A stretch of 64,000 nucleotides of DNA from Streptomyces sp. CB02056 (GTDB lineage Bacteria > Actinomycetota > Actinomycetes > Streptomycetales > Streptomycetaceae): contig NZ_LIPD01000009.1 in the NCBI RefSeq assembly GCF_001905545.1, positions 62,001-126,000 of the forward strand. The letters are read 5' to 3'. The first letter of the stretch is position 1, and each line of letters begins with the position of its first letter. A model generated the notes under the pieces. That model was not told the DNA's origin, did not search any database, and saw only the letters and a program-made list of their open reading frames with translations. The translations under genes and the position numbers were made by a program. Of the stretch, positions 49,508 to 57,859 are shown one piece after another.

Positions 49508-51099
49508 ACCGGCGCCGGTTCCTGCGCGTCGGCGCCTCCGTGCTCGGCGCGGGCGCCCTGGTCTCCGTGGCCGGCCCCTCCGTTGCCCGGCTGCTCGCCG
49601 AGGGCCGCCCCGGGCAGCTGCTGAGCAGCGAACTCGACCTGCCGGAGGCCTTCCGGGCCGCGCTGCCGGTGCCGACCGTGCTGCAACCGGTGCGCACCGA
49701 CGCGACCGCCGACCACTACGAGATCACCCAGCAGGTCGCCCGGCTGGAGATCCTGCCCGGGGTGCGGACCGAGGCCTGGACGTACGGCGGCGGCTTCCCC
49801 GGGCCGACCGTGGTCACCCGCTCCGGGCGGACGGCGGTGGTCAAGCACCGCAACGAGCTGCCGGTGCCCTCGGTGACCCACCTGCACGGCGGGCACACCC
49901 CGGCGGACAGCGACGGCTACCCGGTGGACCTGCTGCTGCCGGTGGGGTCCTCGCCGGACGCCGCCCAGCAGGCGGGCGGCATGGCCGGGATGGCGGGGAT
50001 GGCCGGGATGGCCGGGGCGGACCACGCCGCCGCCCGCACCGCCGTCGGCGAGCGCAGCTACACCTATCCGGGCAAGCAGCGCGCCGCCACCCTCTGGTAC
50101 CACGACCACCGGATGGGCTTCACCGGCCCCGGCGTCTGGCGCGGACTGGCCGGCTTCCACCTCGTGCACGACGACGAGGAGGACGCGCTGCCGCTGCCGC
50201 GCGGCGAGCGGGACCTGCCGCTGATGATCACCGACCGCTCCTTCGCCGCCGACGGCTCCTTCCGCTACCCCGCCGTCGACCCGCAGCTCGCCGAGCCGGG
50301 TGTCACCGACGCCTACGCCAACGGCGTGCTCGGCGACGTCATCCTGGTCAACGGCGCGCCGTGGCCCCGGCTGGACGTCGACCGGGCCCGCTACCGGCTG
50401 CGGCTGCTCAACGCCTCCAACGCCCGGCTCTACCGGCTCGAACTCGACCCGCAGCCGCCCGGCGGCGACGCCCTGGTCCAGATCGGCTCCGACGGCGGCC
50501 TGCTCGCCGCCCCGGTCCGGCACGACGGCATCGAGATCGCGCCCGCCGAACGCTTCGACGTCGTGGTCGACTTCTCCCGCTACCAGCCCGGCACCCAGGT
50601 CCGGCTGGTCAACCGCTTCGGCAGCGGCCGGACGGCCGAGGTGATGCGCTTCGACGTCACCGCGAAGCAGCCGGCCGACGACGCGACGGTGCCCGACCGG
50701 CTCGCCGCCGTCGAGGCCCTGGACGCCTCCGCCGCCGTCGCCACCCGCGACTTCACCTTCCGGCGCAGCCGCGGCGACGGCTGGACCATCAACGGCCGCC
50801 CGTACAAGCCGGGGGAGTCCATCGCCACGCCCGCCCTCGGCACGGTCGAGCTCTGGCGCTTCTCCACCGACCTGCACCACCCGGTGCACGTCCACCTCGA
50901 CCACTTCCAGGTGATCGGCCGCAACGGCGCCGACCCGGGCCCGTACGACGCGGGATGGAAGGACACCGTGGACCTGCGCCCGGCCGAGGCGGTGGAGGTA
51001 CTGGTGCGCTTCACCGACTACGCGGGGGCGTACATGCTGCACTGCCACAACCTGGAGCACGAGGACATGGCGATGATGGCGGACTTCACGGTGCGCTGA
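49504..51099 (+). CDS. Secreted multicopper oxidase with Tat-type signal and Met-rich insert
   Basis: 531 aa, GTG within the upstream stop. The N-terminus NRRRFLRVGASVLGAGALVSV is a Tat-like signal. Copper ligands in the usual four clusters are seen: THLHGGH (~122), WYHDHRMG (~200), HHPVHVHLDHFQVI (~460), and YMLHCHNLEHEDMAMM (~510) with T1 Cys and axial Met. A GGMAGMAGMAGMAG insert (~159-172) resembles methionine-rich copper-binding segments of CueO/PcoA. It oxidises substrate with O2 reduction to water, outside the cytoplasm; Cu(I) oxidation or phenol/spore-pigment chemistry are options. A hairpin terminator follows. Confidence 0.93.
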   Translation: MNRRRFLRVGASVLGAGALVSVAGPSVARLLAEGRPGQLLSSELDLPEAFRAALPVPTVLQPVRTDATADHYEITQQVARLEILPGVRTEAWTYGGGFPGPTVVTRSGRTAVVKHRNELPVPSVTHLHGGHTPADSDGYPVDLLLPVGSSPDAAQQAGGMAGMAGMAGMAGADHAAARTAVGERSYTYPGKQRAATLWYHDHRMGFTGPGVWRGLAGFHLVHDDEEDALPLPRGERDLPLMITDRSFAADGSFRYPAVDPQLAEPGVTDAYANGVLGDVILVNGAPWPRLDVDRARYRLRLLNASNARLYRLELDPQPPGGDALVQIGSDGGLLAAPVRHDGIEIAPAERFDVVVDFSRYQPGTQVRLVNRFGSGRTAEVMRFDVTAKQPADDATVPDRLAAVEALDASAAVATRDFTFRRSRGDGWTINGRPYKPGESIATPALGTVELWRFSTDLHHPVHVHLDHFQVIGRNGADPGPYDAGWKDTVDLRPAEAVEVLVRFTDYAGAYMLHCHNLEHEDMAMMADFTVR

Positions 51100-51128
51100 G
51101 CCGCCGGGGTTCACCCGGACGGCCGACC

Positions 51129-51157
51129 GCCGGAGGGCGCGCGCTGCGCCCTCCGGC
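51129..51157 (+). terminator. Hairpin terminator after multicopper oxidase
   Basis: Perfect 12-bp stem GCCGGAGGGCGC / GCGCCCTCCGGC with a 5-base loop, 29 bp after the stop codon. Confidence 0.85.
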
Positions 51158-51213
51158 ACCCGTGTCCTAGCCTCGCGGGGAGGAGGGGACCCGCCGACGC
51201 CCGGAGCCGCGCC

Positions 51214-52572
51214 ATGACCACCCCCGCCGAACGCCGCCGGCACGGCCGGGCCGCCCGGGAGCGGGTCTCCCGCTCCGCCCACGGCCGGTGGATCCCCGCC
51301 GCCGACCGGCCCGACCCGCTCGGCGTGCTGGAACGGCAGGGCGCGGACCGGGTCGCCCGGTTGCTGCCGATCCGCCACGGGCGGATGGCGGAGAGCCCGT
51401 TCGCCTACCTGCGCGGCGCCGCCGCCGTCCTGGCCGCCGACCTCGGCGCCCTCCCCGACACCGGGCTCACCGTCCAACTCTGCGGCGACGCCCACCTGTT
51501 GAACTTCGGCCTGTACGCCTCGCCGGAGCGCGCGCTGCTCTTCGACGTCAACGACTTCGACGAGACCTTCCCCGGCCCCTTCGAGTGGGACGTCAAACGG
51601 CTCGCCGCCAGCGTCGCCGTCGCCGCCCGCGACAACGGCCAGGACGACCGGCGGGCGCGCCGGGCCGCGCTCGCCGCCGCCCAGGGGTACGCGACCGCGA
51701 TGCGGCGGCTGGCGGGCCGGGGTGAACTCGACGTCTGGTACGCCCGGGTGGACACCGCGCAGCTGCTGCCACTGCTCGCCAAGCCCCGGCAGCGCAGGCG
51801 GGCCGAGGCCGAGTTCGCGCGCGCCCGGCGCCGCACCAGCCTCCAGGCCTTCGGCAAGCTCACCGAGGAACGCGACGGGCGGCGCCGGATCATCAGCGCG
51901 CCGCCGCTGATCGAACCGCTGAGGAAGTCCGAACTGCGCGGCGTCGGCAAGGTGTTCAGCGACTACCGGGCCACCCTCGCGGAGGACCGCCGGGTGCTGC
52001 TGGACCGCTACCGGTTCGTCGAGGCGGCCACCAAGGTGGTCGGGGTGGGCAGCGTCGGCACCCGTTGCTACATCGTGCTGCTGGAGGGCGGGAACGGGCA
52101 CGACCCGCTGTTCCTCCAGCTCAAGGAGGCCGGCCGGTCGGTGCTGGAGGACCACCTGCCGCCGCTGCGGGCGGACGCCGAGGTGCTCGCCCACCACGGC
52201 GGCCGCCGGGTCGTCACCGGCCAGCACCTGATGCAGGCCGCCAGCGACATCTTCCTCGGCTGGACCACCGGCCCCGCCGGGCGCCACTTCTACGGCCGCC
52301 AACTGCGCGACATGAAGGGCTCGGCGGACATCGCCGACTTCCGGCCCTCCGGCCTGCGCGCCTACGCCGACCTCTGCGGCCGCACCCTCGCCCGCGCCCA
52401 CGCCCGCACCGGCGACCGCCTCGCCATCGCCGGCTACCTCGGCAGCGCCGACACCTTCGCCGAGGCGGTCGCCGACTTCGCGCTGCGCTACGCCGACCGG
52501 ACGGCGGCCGACCACGGCGAGCTGGTCGCGGCGATCGCCGACGGGCGGGTGGCGGCGACCCCGGGGGTGTGA
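51214..52572 (+). CDS. DUF2252 protein (kinase-like fold)
   Basis: 452 aa, preceded by a TAGCCT -10-like element (51168-51173). The family's conserved blocks are present: RHGRMAESPFAYLRGAA, LCGDAHLLNFGLYASPERALLFDVNDFDET (kinase-like catalytic HxxN...DxND), PFEWDVKRLAASV, and FLQLKEAGRSVLE. The C-terminal YGRQLRDMKGSADI and LARAHARTGD are also typical. The fold resembles aminoglycoside phosphotransferases and CotH-like kinases, but the substrate is unknown for the whole family. Monocistronic. Confidence 0.9.
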   Translation: MTTPAERRRHGRAARERVSRSAHGRWIPAADRPDPLGVLERQGADRVARLLPIRHGRMAESPFAYLRGAAAVLAADLGALPDTGLTVQLCGDAHLLNFGLYASPERALLFDVNDFDETFPGPFEWDVKRLAASVAVAARDNGQDDRRARRAALAAAQGYATAMRRLAGRGELDVWYARVDTAQLLPLLAKPRQRRRAEAEFARARRRTSLQAFGKLTEERDGRRRIISAPPLIEPLRKSELRGVGKVFSDYRATLAEDRRVLLDRYRFVEAATKVVGVGSVGTRCYIVLLEGGNGHDPLFLQLKEAGRSVLEDHLPPLRADAEVLAHHGGRRVVTGQHLMQAASDIFLGWTTGPAGRHFYGRQLRDMKGSADIADFRPSGLRAYADLCGRTLARAHARTGDRLAIAGYLGSADTFAEAVADFALRYADRTAADHGELVAAIADGRVAATPGV

Positions 52573-52622
52573 ACCGGGGCCGGGGGACGGCGAGTTCGGC
52601 GCGGCCTTCGGCGCCGGTGGGG

Positions 52623-53783
52623 TCAGTCGAGCCGCGGCCGCACCGCCGCGACCAGCAGTGCGGCGGCGACCAGCAGGCCGCCCGCGTAGAACGGGCCGAG
52701 GTCACCGGCCGCCGTGCCGAGGGAGGCGGCGGCCAGCAGCGGGCCGGCCGTGGCGCCGAGGTTGAGGGCGGCGGTCGCGTAGGCGCCGGCCAGCGCGGGG
52801 GCGCCGGCCGCCTCGTACAGCACCCGGGTGATCAGCGTGCCGCCGACCGCGAAGGACAGCCCGCCCAGCAGGAACACCAGCGGCAGCAGCGCGCCCGGCG
52901 CGTCCGCCAGGACGGCCAGGGCGGGCCAGCCCGCCAGCAGCAGCGGGCCGCCGACGGCGAGGACCAGGCCGGGGCGCCGGTCCGCGAGCCGCCCGGCGAC
53001 GGTGACCCCGGCGAACGACCCGGCCCCGAACAGCACCAGCGCGACCGGCACCCACAGGTCGCCCAGCCCGGCCGGGCCGGTCACCACGGGGGAGAGGAAG
53101 GTGAAGCCGCCGAAGGTCGCCGCGTTCACCAGCGCGGCGAGCAGCATCGCGCGGAGCAGCGGGGGGCGGCGCAGCTCGCCGAGCTCCGCGCGCAGGGCCG
53201 GGGCCGGGTCCGTGGCCGCGGCCCGGTCGGTCGACGGGGCAACGGGCGGAAGGCCCTTGGCGATGCCGACGGCGGCCGGAAGGCAGAGCAGCGCGACGGC
53301 CCAGAACGCGGCGCGCCACCCGAACAGCGCGCCCAGCACCGCCCCGCCCGGGACGCCGGCGACCGTCGCCACCGTCGTCCCCGACAGCAGCACGGCGAGC
53401 GCCCGCCCCTTGCGGTCCGCCGGGACGAGCACGGCGGCGGTGGTCAGCGCCACCGCCAGGAACCCGGCGTTGGCGAGCGCGGCGACCACCCGGGTGGCCA
53501 CCAGCACCGGGAAGCTCGTCGTCACCGCCCCGACGGCGTGCGCGGCCGCGAACACCAGGACGAACCCGAGCAGGCTGCCGCGCCCCGACCGGCCGCGGGC
53601 GAGCCCGGCCATCAGCGGCGCGCCGACCGCCATGCCGACCGCGAAGGCCGAGGTCAGCCCGCCGGCCGTACCGACGGTGACGCCGAGATCGGCGGCGAGT
53701 CCGGGCAGCAGCCCGGCGAGCATGAACTCCGAGGTGCCCATGGCGAACACGGCCAGGGCGAGCAGATAGAGCGGAAGGGGCAT
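52623..53783 (-). CDS. cmlR: Chloramphenicol-type MFS efflux protein (CmlR/Cmx family)
   Basis: 386 aa, ATG with GGAG upstream. The opening MPLPLYLLALAVFAMGTSEF and the following LPGLAADLGVTVGTAGGLTSAFAVGM closely follow the Streptomyces CmlR exporter as I remember it. Motif C-like ALAVLLSGTTVATVAGVPGG sits in TM5, and LADRRPGLVLAVGGP separates the halves. Twelve helices, full length for the family (~390-410). It pumps phenicols or similar compounds out with protons. Ribosome-mediated attenuation is known for some relatives; I could not identify a leader peptide here. Confidence 0.9.
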   Translation of the reverse strand: MPLPLYLLALAVFAMGTSEFMLAGLLPGLAADLGVTVGTAGGLTSAFAVGMAVGAPLMAGLARGRSGRGSLLGFVLVFAAAHAVGAVTTSFPVLVATRVVAALANAGFLAVALTTAAVLVPADRKGRALAVLLSGTTVATVAGVPGGAVLGALFGWRAAFWAVALLCLPAAVGIAKGLPPVAPSTDRAAATDPAPALRAELGELRRPPLLRAMLLAALVNAATFGGFTFLSPVVTGPAGLGDLWVPVALVLFGAGSFAGVTVAGRLADRRPGLVLAVGGPLLLAGWPALAVLADAPGALLPLVFLLGGLSFAVGGTLITRVLYEAAGAPALAGAYATAALNLGATAGPLLAAASLGTAAGDLGPFYAGGLLVAAALLVAAVRPRLD

Positions 53784-54112
53784 CGAGAGGCTCCGAAGCG
53801 GGGCGGTGGGAACGAGGAGGACGGACGTCTCGTCACCGCACGCTCAACCCCCGGGCGGCGCAGGCGTGGCGCTCGCTCGGACCTCGGTGGTTCAGGATCT
53901 CCGGGGTTTCAGGGGGCTGACGGCGCGTGACCGAAAGCCCCCACCCTGGATGCCTCAGGGCTCGACATGCCCGGCACGCTACCCGACCCCCTGCCGCCGG
54001 GTCACCCGGTTCTTCCGGTGGCCGGGCCGGGAGCCACCGGCCGGCGTACCGCGAATCGAGGAGGGACCGTGCCCTCCTCGATCGCGGTGGCCGGCCGGCA
54101 CCGGCCTACCGC
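53784..54112. other. 329-bp intergenic region between cmlR and hydrolase genes, with hairpin
   Basis: Contains the cmlR upstream region (53784-53950) and a long imperfect hairpin (about 54039-54097). No credible gene is seen. Confidence 0.6.
54055..54082 (-). terminator. Hairpin terminator of the alpha/beta hydrolase gene
   Basis: Perfect 11-bp core stem ATCGAGGAGGG / CCCTCCTCGAT with a 6-base loop, extended by imperfect pairing of GGCCGGC and GCGG segments on both sides to roughly 25 bp. It lies 31 bp beyond the stop of the minus-strand hydrolase. Confidence 0.8.
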
Positions 54113-54880
54113 CTACCGTCCACCGGGACCGGCCTGCGGCTGGCGCAGGTGCCGGGCGAAGAACCCGGCCGCGTCCTCGCCCGCGAACCGCGGGACGCCC
54201 GTGTGCCCGCCCATGTTGGCGTGCAGCGTCTTCTCCCGGGAGCCGAAGGCGTCGAACAGGTCCAGGGACGCCTGCCGGTCGTTGCCCTCGTCGTCCCACT
54301 GCAGCAGGACGTGCAGCGGAATGGTGACCCGGCGGGCCTCCTCGAACACGGCGCGGGGAACGAGGCTCCCGGCGAAGAGGCCGGCGGCCACGATGCGCGG
54401 CTCGACCACCGCCAGCCGGACGCCGATGGAGATGACTCCCCCCGAGTACCCGACCGGGCCGCCGATCCCGGGCAGGGCGAGGAGGGCGTCCAGGGCGGCC
54501 CGCCATTCCGGGACGGACTTGTCGACGAGCGGGAGGACGAGGGCGTCGACGATCCCCTCGCCGACCGGCTCGCCGGCCTCCATGGCCCGGCGCAGGTCGG
54601 CGCGCGCCTGCTCGAGGGCGGCCCAGCGGGGCCGGTCCCCGCTGCCGGGGAGCTCGATGGTGGCCGCGGCGAAGCCGTCCGCCGCGCAGCGTCGGGCCCG
54701 GGCGACCAGCCGGGGGTGCATCCTGCGCAGTCCGAGCGGGGGGTGGCCGAGCAGGACCAGCGGGACCGGCTCGGACGGGGAGGCGGATGCGGGCGTCCAC
54801 AGGATGCCGGGGATCTCGCCGAGGGTGAACCCACGCTCGAGGACGCCGCCGTCGAGGTGCTGTTCGGAAGTGAAACGCAT
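54113..54880 (-). CDS. Alpha/beta hydrolase (dienelactone-hydrolase-like)
   Basis: 255 aa. PLVLLGHPPLG forms the oxyanion strand and loop; the nucleophile elbow is VGYSGGVIS (Ser ~145); the acid is likely the Asp in LLQWDDEGND (~200) and the base the His in HANMGGHTGVPRF (~230). No signal peptide, so cytoplasmic. The family hydrolyses esters or lactones, substrate unknown. Flanked by a terminator at its 3' end and by a ~235-bp non-coding stretch carrying a micro-ORF upstream. Confidence 0.85.
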   Translation of the reverse strand: MRFTSEQHLDGGVLERGFTLGEIPGILWTPASASPSEPVPLVLLGHPPLGLRRMHPRLVARARRCAADGFAAATIELPGSGDRPRWAALEQARADLRRAMEAGEPVGEGIVDALVLPLVDKSVPEWRAALDALLALPGIGGPVGYSGGVISIGVRLAVVEPRIVAAGLFAGSLVPRAVFEEARRVTIPLHVLLQWDDEGNDRQASLDLFDAFGSREKTLHANMGGHTGVPRFAGEDAAGFFARHLRQPQAGPGGR

Positions 54881-54963
54881 GGTCGTGCCTTTCGGGAGTG
54901 CACTGGAACGGCGCTCCCGGACGACGACCTATCGCCCGACCGTGACCCCGGAGGAGAGCACCC

Positions 54964-55023
54964 ATGTCGAAACGTTCACGGGTACCACCTCCTCGTTCTC
55001 TCGCACGGCCTCCAGGAGGCTAG
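54964..55023 (+). CDS. 19-aa Arg/Pro-rich micro-ORF with strong RBS
   Basis: GGAGGAG (54950-54956) is followed seven bases later by ATG; the 19 codons read MSKRSRVPPPRSLARPPGG and end at TAG 55021-55023. It lies 93 bp before the next gene and could be a leader peptide, an arginine/proline-rich small protein, or the stub of a lost gene. Codon choice (CCA, CCT, CGT, TCT, TCA, GTA, CGG) is unusual for this GC-rich genome, which weakens the case for a conserved protein. Confidence 0.35.
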   Translation: MSKRSRVPPPRSLARPPGG

Positions 55024-55115
55024 CAGACCGGCGGTACCGGGGCACCGGAGAACCTCTCGGCCGGGCCGGGGGCGGGCAGCGCCCTAGGATGCCCGGAAAC
55101 CGAGGAGGGGGTTCG

Positions 55116-55736
55116 ATGGCGAACCGTGGGAGAGTCGGCGGCATCGTGGCCGTCACCGCGCTGTTGCTGCCGCCGGCGCTGTGGGCGGTGGGGCGGATGG
55201 AGTCCGGCAACGGCGGGCGGGCGGTGGCGGCCGACGTCCTGAACCGGCCGTGGGCGATGCTCGGCCTGGCCGCCGTCCTGCTGCTGGCCGCGGTCGTGGT
55301 CCGCGGCCGGTGGGACGTCGTCGGCGGGCTGGCGTCGGCGTTCGCGGTGTTCGGGCTGCTGCTGTCGGGTGGCGGCCACGTCCTGCAGATGTTCGGACCG
55401 AAGGTCCAGGGGGTGAGCCGCACCGCCTCCCCGGAGCGGGCGGACCACGTCCTGACGGTGGCCCACCACGACGATCCGGAGGGCTACAACGGGCGCTACT
55501 TCGTCCGGCTGGAGACCGGCACCGGCCTGGCGACCCGCCGCTGGGACGTCCTCGCCCTCCACACGGGCGGCTTCCGGGGCCAGGGGGAGTTCGTCGCGGC
55601 GGAATGGGCCGGGTCCGGCCGGGTCCGGGTCACCACCGACGCCGGCTACCGCGTCTTCACCGTCGACCCGGGCTCCGGCGAACCGACCCTCACCGAGAGC
55701 GTCGGCGAGCTGAAGTCCCTCGTCCAGGGGGCCTGA
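55116..55736 (+). CDS. Membrane-anchored protein, function unknown
   Basis: 206 aa from ATG 55116 (GAGGAGGGGG upstream), with a TAGGAT -10-like box at 55085-55090. Three hydrophobic helices lie in the first ~100 residues (VGGIVAVTALLLPPALWAVG; WAMLGLAAVLLLAAVVV; LASAFAVFGLLLSGGGHVL). A soluble ~105-residue beta-rich domain follows (DHVLTVAHHDDPEGYNGRYFVRLETGTGLATRRWDVLALH...), probably extracytoplasmic. The family is a streptomycete hypothetical with no recognised activity. Confidence 0.82.
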   Translation: MANRGRVGGIVAVTALLLPPALWAVGRMESGNGGRAVAADVLNRPWAMLGLAAVLLLAAVVVRGRWDVVGGLASAFAVFGLLLSGGGHVLQMFGPKVQGVSRTASPERADHVLTVAHHDDPEGYNGRYFVRLETGTGLATRRWDVLALHTGGFRGQGEFVAAEWAGSGRVRVTTDAGYRVFTVDPGSGEPTLTESVGELKSLVQGA

Positions 55737-55738
55737 GC

Positions 55739-55900
55739 ACGGACGACGGGACGTTCGCCGCCGAGGCCGCCGCGGCCTGGGACGACGGGTTCACGGTGGG
55801 GGAGGGGCTGGAGCGGGAGAACCGCGTGCTGCTGGAGACGTCTGACGTGGTGGCGGCCGTGGCGCTGCCGGCCGGCCGGGTACGGGCGTGGCGGGCCTGA
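55739..55900 (+). pseudogene. Possible gene remnant (~53 codons, no start)
   Basis: Immediately after the previous stop, a different frame reads TDDGTFAAEAAAAWDDGFTV then GEGLERENRVLLETSDVVAA to a TGA at 898-900 of that kilobase. Composition looks protein-like, but no ATG/GTG with a ribosome-binding site precedes it (GTG 55796 would give 34 aa). It may be the C-terminal end of a decayed gene or chance coding in high-GC DNA. Confidence 0.25.
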
Positions 55901-55978
55901 ACCGCGGGATCTGTTGCGGGGATCGGCCGCCGGGGATCGGCCACGGGGATTGTCAGTGCCGTGTGCAACGGTGACGTC

Positions 55979-56896
55979 ATGCTGGCGATCACGGTGCAGA
56001 CGAACGAGACGCGGCACCTGAGGGTGTCCGCGGACGACCTCGCGGGGATGGTCCGGCGCATCGGTGCGCCGGACGACCGCTTCCTCGTCGTGGAGCGGAT
56101 ACCGGACCTGCCGGACGTGTACGTGCAGGTGTGGCACGCCGACGGCGAGGAGTACACGCTGGAGCACCGGGACGGCTCCGCCGAGCGGCACTTCGAGGTG
56201 CGGCTGGCCGGGCCCGAGCCGGTGGTCGCGGCGATGACGGGCTGGGCGCGCGGTGCGGCGGGCTGGGACGAGGGGCTGGACTGGCAGCCGCTCGACCTGG
56301 GCCCGGCGCCGGCGCCGGTGCCGCCGATCGACCTGGAGGCGGGCGAGCGGCGGGAGTTGGAGGACCGGCTGCGGCTGACGCTGGCCTGCGGCTACACCGA
56401 CCGCGCCCGGCTCGCCGAGCAGGCCGAGGAGCACCTGGTCGCGGGCGACCGCCGCCCGCTCTCGCGCCCCCAGGCCGAGCAACTCGCCGACCGGCTCTGG
56501 CTGGAACGGGTCGGCGAGCAGACCGGCTGGATCGGCGAGACGGATCCGGAGCGCCTGGCCCAGGCCTTCGCCGCCCTGGAGGCGGGCGGCATCACGGCCC
56601 GGGAGGACTTCGGCTGCTGCCGCTCCTGCGGCGACGCCGAGATCGCCGGGGCCGGCGAGGCCGACGCCCGCGGCTTCGTCTACTTCCACGCCCAGGGCAC
56701 CGAATCCGCCGCCCTCGGCCACGGACTGTCCCTGCTGTACGGCGGCTTCGACGGCTCCCCGGCGGCCACCGCCGCGGTCGGGAAGGAGGTGGTCGCCGCC
56801 CTGGCGGAGGCCGGCCTGCCGACGGTCTGGAACGGCGACCCGTCCCAGGCCGTCGAGATACGCCCGCTGCTGTGGCGCCGCCGCCTGGCGGGGTGA
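55979..56896 (+). CDS. DUF6891-type protein
   Basis: 305 aa from ATG 55979; only a weak ribosome-binding site. The N-terminal ~100 residues form a beta-rich domain (ITVQTNETRHLRVSADDLAGMVRRIG... DVYVQVWHADGEEYTLEHRDGS) like those in immunity-type proteins. The C-terminal part (~130-300) carries a DUF6891-like domain with RLTLACGYTDRARLAEQAEEHL, ALEAGGITAREDFGCCRSCGDAEI (CC..C cluster) and GFVYFHAQGTESAALGHGLSLLYGGF. Unknown function; possibly metal binding through the Cys cluster. Confidence 0.8.
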   Translation: MLAITVQTNETRHLRVSADDLAGMVRRIGAPDDRFLVVERIPDLPDVYVQVWHADGEEYTLEHRDGSAERHFEVRLAGPEPVVAAMTGWARGAAGWDEGLDWQPLDLGPAPAPVPPIDLEAGERRELEDRLRLTLACGYTDRARLAEQAEEHLVAGDRRPLSRPQAEQLADRLWLERVGEQTGWIGETDPERLAQAFAALEAGGITAREDFGCCRSCGDAEIAGAGEADARGFVYFHAQGTESAALGHGLSLLYGGFDGSPAATAAVGKEVVAALAEAGLPTVWNGDPSQAVEIRPLLWRRRLAG

Positions 56897-56950
56897 GACC
56901 GGCACCGCGGTCCGGCGGCACCCCGACGGCCGGACGGCGGCGTCAGCCCC

Positions 56951-57859
56951 TCACGGCACCAGCACCCGCAGGGCGTCCGGTACCACCGCGACGTCCACCG
57001 GGAGCGCGGCGATGAACTCGCCGTCGGCGTAGGCGGTGATGCCGGGGGACTCGATCCGCAGGGCTTCGGTGCGCAGCGTGGTGACCTCCGGGTAGGTGAT
57101 GTGGGTGCCCTTGAAGAGCGTGGGGAAGAAGCGGGCGATGCGCAGCCGGGGCATGGCGTCGACGAGGGTGAGGTCGAGCAGTCCGTCGTCGGGCAGGGCG
57201 GCGGGGCACATCAGCATGCCGCCGCCGTAGCTGCGGGTGTTGCCGACGGCGGCCAGGGTGAGGTCGCGTTCGATGACGGTGCCGTCGGCGAGGGTGATGC
57301 GGAACGGCAGCGGGCGGAGGTTGGCGAACTCGGCGGCGATGGCGAGGTTGTAGCGCATCCGGCCGCGCGGCCAGCGCAGCCGGTTCGCGCGGTCGCTGAC
57401 CAGGGAGTCGAAGCCGGTGGCGAGGACGGAGCCGTACCAGCGCACCGCGCCGTCCGGGCCGGTGATCCGGCCGAGGTCGACGCCGCGGGTGCGCCCGGCG
57501 GCGATGACGTCGGCGGCGGCCTCGGGGGCGCCGAGCGGCAGGCCGTACTCGCGGGCGTGGTCGTTGCCGGTGCCGGCCGGTATCACGCCGAGCGGGACGG
57601 GCGTGCCGGCCAGGGCCTGGAGGGCGAGGTTGATCATGCCGTCGCCGCCGACCACGGCCACCGCGTCCACGCCGTCGGCCGCCGCCTCGCGGGCGAGCCG
57701 GACGGCGTCCTCGGGGGAGCGCCCGGCCCGCGGTTCGACGTCGACGCCGAGGGCCCGCAGCCGGGCGGTGGCCCGGTGGGCGGCGGGCTCGGCGTGGCCG
57801 ATGCCCGCCGCCGGGTTGGTGAGAACGGCGACCCTGCGGACGGTTCTCACGTCGTTCAC
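56951..57859 (-). CDS. Diacylglycerol-kinase-family lipid kinase
   Basis: 302 aa, GTG overlapping the preceding flavoprotein stop (GTGA). The DAGK catalytic domain has VAVLTNPAAGIGHAEPAAHRA at the start, VVGGDGMINLALQALAGTPVPLGVIPAGTGNDHAREYG (nucleotide-binding GGDG and GTGND), and a C-terminal YegS-like region with DDGLLDLTLVDAM and GITAYADGEFI. It phosphorylates diacylglycerol or another lipid at the inner membrane. The order lipid kinase / AGPS-like flavoprotein / TetR / GlpD equals M. tuberculosis Rv2252-Rv2251-Rv2250-Rv2249c, where Rv2252 is a lipid kinase. Confidence 0.92.
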   Translation of the reverse strand: MNDVRTVRRVAVLTNPAAGIGHAEPAAHRATARLRALGVDVEPRAGRSPEDAVRLAREAAADGVDAVAVVGGDGMINLALQALAGTPVPLGVIPAGTGNDHAREYGLPLGAPEAAADVIAAGRTRGVDLGRITGPDGAVRWYGSVLATGFDSLVSDRANRLRWPRGRMRYNLAIAAEFANLRPLPFRITLADGTVIERDLTLAAVGNTRSYGGGMLMCPAALPDDGLLDLTLVDAMPRLRIARFFPTLFKGTHITYPEVTTLRTEALRIESPGITAYADGEFIAALPVDVAVVPDALRVLVP

